Shown: one piece after another, positions 5,907-7,255 of the stretch
Position numbering within the stretch: the stretch's first letter is position 1
Layout: every line of letters starts with the position of its first letter
DNA from: Bacillota bacterium
GTDB lineage: Bacteria > Bacillota_E > Sulfobacillia > Sulfobacillales > JAIMBI01
DNA length: 7,255 nt
Direction of reading: 5' to 3'
Assembly: GCA_021828405.1 (NCBI GenBank)
Contig: JAKARZ010000078.1
Span: 1-7,255, forward strand
Translations under genes and position numbers: made by a program
Notes under the pieces: generated by a model
Told to the model about the DNA's origin: nothing
The model's database searches: none
What the model saw: only the letters and a program-made list of their open reading frames with translations

Positions 5907-6263
5907 ATGATTCGGTTGTATCACTATCGCGGGTGAAGCACCTGCGTGAAGGCGAAGGCGTGGCTTTCGCAGGCGCTGGCCGCTCGGGGGGCGGCGGCTC
6001 CCGTTTGGGAGCGGGACCTCATTCGCGATCCGCTCTCGGGAGACGAGGTGCGGGAATTGGTGCACCGGGCGGGGGGCCTGGAGTCCGTCCTGGCCACCAA
6101 GAGCCCGGCGTATCGAGCGCGGGCGGGCGCGGTGGCGGACGAGGCGGGGTGGCTCGCAGCCATGGCGCAGGAGCCGCGGCTCATCCGACGGCCGATCTTG
6201 GAGACCGACAAGGGCATGGCGGTGGGATTCTCGGAGGCGCACTGGAGCCGGCTGCTCGACTGA
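5907..6263 (+). CDS. ArsC/Spx-family thiol-redox protein with predicted selenocysteine (TGA, codon 10)
   Basis: Read through an in-frame TGA at 5934-5936, this gene encodes 118 residues, the normal ArsC/Spx/MgsR/YffB length. It is a thioredoxin-fold family that includes arsenate reductases and RNA-polymerase-binding redox switches. The start reads IRLYHYRG-Sec10-S-T-C13-VKAKAWL, matching the family pattern YxxxxCSTCRKAxxWL with Sec in place of the first, catalytic cysteine. Residues 10 and 13 are also the CxxC positions of Spx. Further family features follow: WERDLIRDPLSGDEVRELV (34-52), a TKSPAYR segment (64-70), the conserved LIRRPIL (92-98, with R94) and the C-terminal VGFSEAHWSRLL. The perfect Shine-Dalgarno, an intact frame on both sides, and a hairpin directly after the TGA argue for recoding rather than a nonsense mutation. 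A start at GTG 5946 would remove the active site and first strand. It is probably a reductase rather than Spx itself, but the substrate (arsenate, thiols or peroxides) is unknown. Confidence 0.85.
5937..5977 (+). promoter_or_regulatory. Candidate bacterial SECIS element
   Basis: Immediately after the TGA the mRNA can fold into AGC (5937-5939), A/C mismatch, CCTGCG (5941-5946), a TG bulge (5947-5948), AAGGC (5949-5953), loop GAAGGCGTG (5954-5962), GCTTT (5963-5967), CGCAGG (5968-5973), C, GCT (5975-5977). That is 14 base pairs including one G-T. The apical loop starts with G, 17 bases after the TGA. This fits the general description of bacterial SECIS hairpins: small loop, G in the first two loop positions, and a distance of roughly 16-37 bases. 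A bulged U in the stem is also reminiscent of the fdhF element. SelB binding is inferred. Confidence 0.75.
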
Positions 6264-6590
6264 CCAGGCGGCCGGAAGGCGGTGGCCCGCGCCAAGGTAG
6301 CATCCGACGCTTCGTGCGACTCGCCTCCCATCGACGGCGAGGCCCAGGAATCGGGCCCACACCGCGTGGTGCGCCGGCAGTCCTAGGCCTGTCTTCGGAC
6401 ACCCCTCGTCGCATAAGGGCGCGCGGCTTCCACCGGCGGCATGCCCTTCTCGGAGGAGAGCGGCCTTCCGCCAAAGTCCCAGGCCTCGCCGGGCTTTCAC
6501 CCGCGTGGCCGGCGGTCGGGGAAACGGACGAGATGCCCTGAGCCATTGACACCTCGCTATACTTAGAGAAGCGAGGGGGTGGGGCGCATC
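6264..6590. other. Non-coding stretch with several short hairpins between the ArsC-like gene and moaA
   Basis: About 327 bases without a convincing gene. No T-tract terminator is visible after the ArsC-like gene. Small inverted repeats occur in series: TCGCC/GGCGA (6321-6325, 6336-6340), GGCCC/GGGCC (6341-6345, 6353-6357), CACC/GGTG around GCGT (6360-6371), TGTC/GACA around a TTCG tetraloop (6390-6401), and CGCCGG/CCGGCG (6487-6492, 6509-6514) with an inner CAC/GTG. I searched by eye for a tRNA T-loop (GTTCGA), RNase P, tmRNA and known riboswitch cores, and found none. A structured leader for moaA is possible, but GC-rich DNA gives many such pairings by chance. Confidence 0.4.
6546..6576 (+). 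promoter_or_regulatory. Promoter-like elements and inverted repeat in front of moaA
   Basis: A consensus -35 hexamer TTGACA lies at 6546-6551 and a -10-like TATACT at 6558-6563, but only six bases separate them, too close to act as a pair. An inverted repeat CCTCGCT (6552-6558) / AGCGAGG (6570-6576) with an 11-base A/T-rich centre straddles TATACT and runs into the ribosome binding site. If TATACT is the -10, the leader would be about 20 bases. The inverted repeat is a candidate operator or translation-blocking hairpin. Confidence 0.35.
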
Positions 6591-7255
6591 GTGACGGAAC
6601 CGCTGACCCGCCCCGTATTGCAGGACAAGTTTGGGCGGGCCGTACATAAATTGCGCATTTCCCTGACCGACCGGTGCAACTTCCGGTGCGTCTACTGCAT
6701 GCCCGAGGATGCGGAGTTCCTGCCCCATGACGAACTTCTGACCGCCGACGAGATTGTGCGGGTGGCCGGGCTCTTCGCGGAAATGGGGGCCGATACGATT
6801 CGCCTCACCGGCGGCGAGCCGCTGATGCGGCCGGACGTGGTGGATATCACCCGGCGGCTGAAGCAGCTTCCCAAGGTGCGCCGCGTCTCGATGACGACCA
6901 ATGGGTTCATGTTGCCGCGACTGGCCGCGGGGCTTGCGGCGGCTGGGCTGGACGGGGTCAACGTGAGCCTCGATACGCTCGACCCGGATCGGTTTCAGGT
7001 GCTGGTGCGCCGGCGCTACCTGAAGGAGGTCCTGGCAGGAATCGAGGCGGCCGAGGCGGCGGACCTCACCCCGGTCAAGATCAACACGGTCGTCATGCGC
7101 GGGGTGAACGACGGCGAGATTGGGGAGTTTCTTCGGTGGGCGCGCGACACCGGCCATGTGGTTCGGTTCATTGAGTTTATGCCGCTGGATGCCGACAACA
7201 TCTGGCAGCGGCAGACGGTCGTGACGCTGGCCGAAATCCTGGAGATGGCGCGGAC
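6591..7255 (+). CDS. moaA: GTP 3',8-cyclase MoaA, 5' part (runs off window)
   Basis: MoaA is a radical-SAM enzyme that converts GTP to 3',8-cyclo-GTP, the first step of molybdenum cofactor synthesis, together with MoaC. The visible 221 codons begin MTEPLTRPVLQDKFGRAVHKLRISLTDRCNFRC and contain the radical-SAM cluster motif C29-N-F-R-C33-V-Y-C36-MP. The SAM-binding RLTGGEPLMRPD (71-82), the SMTTNG strand, VNVSLDTLDP and the INTVVMRGVND and RFIEFMPL segments are all standard for MoaA. Full-length MoaA is about 320-340 residues, so the second iron-sulfur cluster site and the terminal GG lie beyond the window. The GTG at 6591 follows a G-rich Shine-Dalgarno (AGGGGGTGGGG, 6574-6584). It implies that the organism makes molybdoenzymes. 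Confidence 0.95.
   Translation, partial: MTEPLTRPVLQDKFGRAVHKLRISLTDRCNFRCVYCMPEDAEFLPHDELLTADEIVRVAGLFAEMGADTIRLTGGEPLMRPDVVDITRRLKQLPKVRRVSMTTNGFMLPRLAAGLAAAGLDGVNVSLDTLDPDRFQVLVRRRYLKEVLAGIEAAEAADLTPVKINTVVMRGVNDGEIGEFLRWARDTGHVVRFIEFMPLDADNIWQRQTVVTLAEILEMAR

Noticed and set aside
5946..6263. A 105-residue ORF starting at GTG 5946 as the complete gene
   Set aside because: It has no ribosome binding site and would lack the first strand and the active site of the ArsC/Spx fold. The perfect Shine-Dalgarno lies upstream at 5894-5900, before the TGA.
5907..6263. ArsC-like gene as a pseudogene with a nonsense mutation
   Set aside because: A random stop is unlikely to be TGA exactly at the catalytic Cys with a hairpin directly after it, while the rest of the gene stays intact and family-like. 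It cannot be excluded without the genome's Sec genes.
6261..6263. Read-through of the terminal TGA of the ArsC-like gene as a second Sec codon
   Set aside because: The protein already has full family length, and the residues that follow do not resemble any family extension.
6546..6563. TTGACA plus TATACT as a normal promoter pair
   Set aside because: The spacer is only six bases; sigma-A promoters need about 16-18.
6264..6590. A selC (tRNA-Sec) gene in the intergenic region near the selenoprotein
   Set aside because: No GTTCGA-type T-loop or CCA-ended acceptor stem was found on either strand.
5892..7157. A 421-codon open frame on the minus strand
   Set aside because: It lies antisense to the ArsC-like gene and moaA, shows no recognisable domain and has Arg/Pro/His-rich composition. 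It is a shadow frame of GC-rich coding DNA.

Overview
The window comes from a GC-rich genome (clearly above 60% by eye, not counted). It most likely belongs to a spore-forming member of the Bacillota. The evidence is a germination-type cell-wall amidase (CwlD) directly behind rplM-rpsI, an arginase next to it, and a YerB/DUF3048 lipoprotein, all typical of that phylum. The exact lineage cannot be read from the sequence.

Layout. Bases 1-786 hold the end of rplM (ribosomal protein L13), all of rpsI (S9) and a strong intrinsic terminator. Bases 846-3752 hold three co-directional genes: cwlD, an arginase and an M20-family amidohydrolase. The last two form a likely nitrogen/amino-acid catabolic pair. 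A hairpin at 3769-3797 separates them from a convergent DUF3048 lipoprotein gene (3803-4987, minus strand), which has a five-codon upstream ORF overlapping its start. A 455-base divergent intergenic region follows. Next come a Fur-family regulator (5444-5902) and, five bases after its stop, a small ArsC/Spx-family thiol-redox protein (5907-6263). A 327-base non-coding stretch with several hairpins leads to the start of moaA (molybdenum cofactor synthesis), which runs off the window.

Main discovery. The ArsC/Spx-family gene is interrupted by an in-frame TGA at 5934-5936. The TGA sits exactly where the family has its catalytic first cysteine (HYRG-TGA-STC, codons 10 to 13, the CxxC position of Spx). 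A perfect Shine-Dalgarno (AGGAGGT) with a six-base spacer points to the ATG upstream of the TGA. A 14-bp hairpin (5937-5977) starts immediately after the TGA. It has a small bulge and a G-initiated 9-nt apical loop 17 nt from the TGA, matching the general description of a bacterial SECIS element. I read this as a selenoprotein with a Sec-x-x-Cys active site. A conventional gene caller would truncate it to the GTG at 5946 and lose the active site.

The Fur-family protein encoded just upstream keeps all four structural-zinc cysteines but has no histidine in its dimerisation domain. It therefore lacks the usual regulatory metal site of Fur/PerR/Zur. Together the two genes look like a small redox module with an atypical sensor and a selenium-dependent effector. 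The moaA gene downstream fits an organism with molybdoenzymes, for example formate dehydrogenase, which is often a selenoprotein too, but that link is inference.
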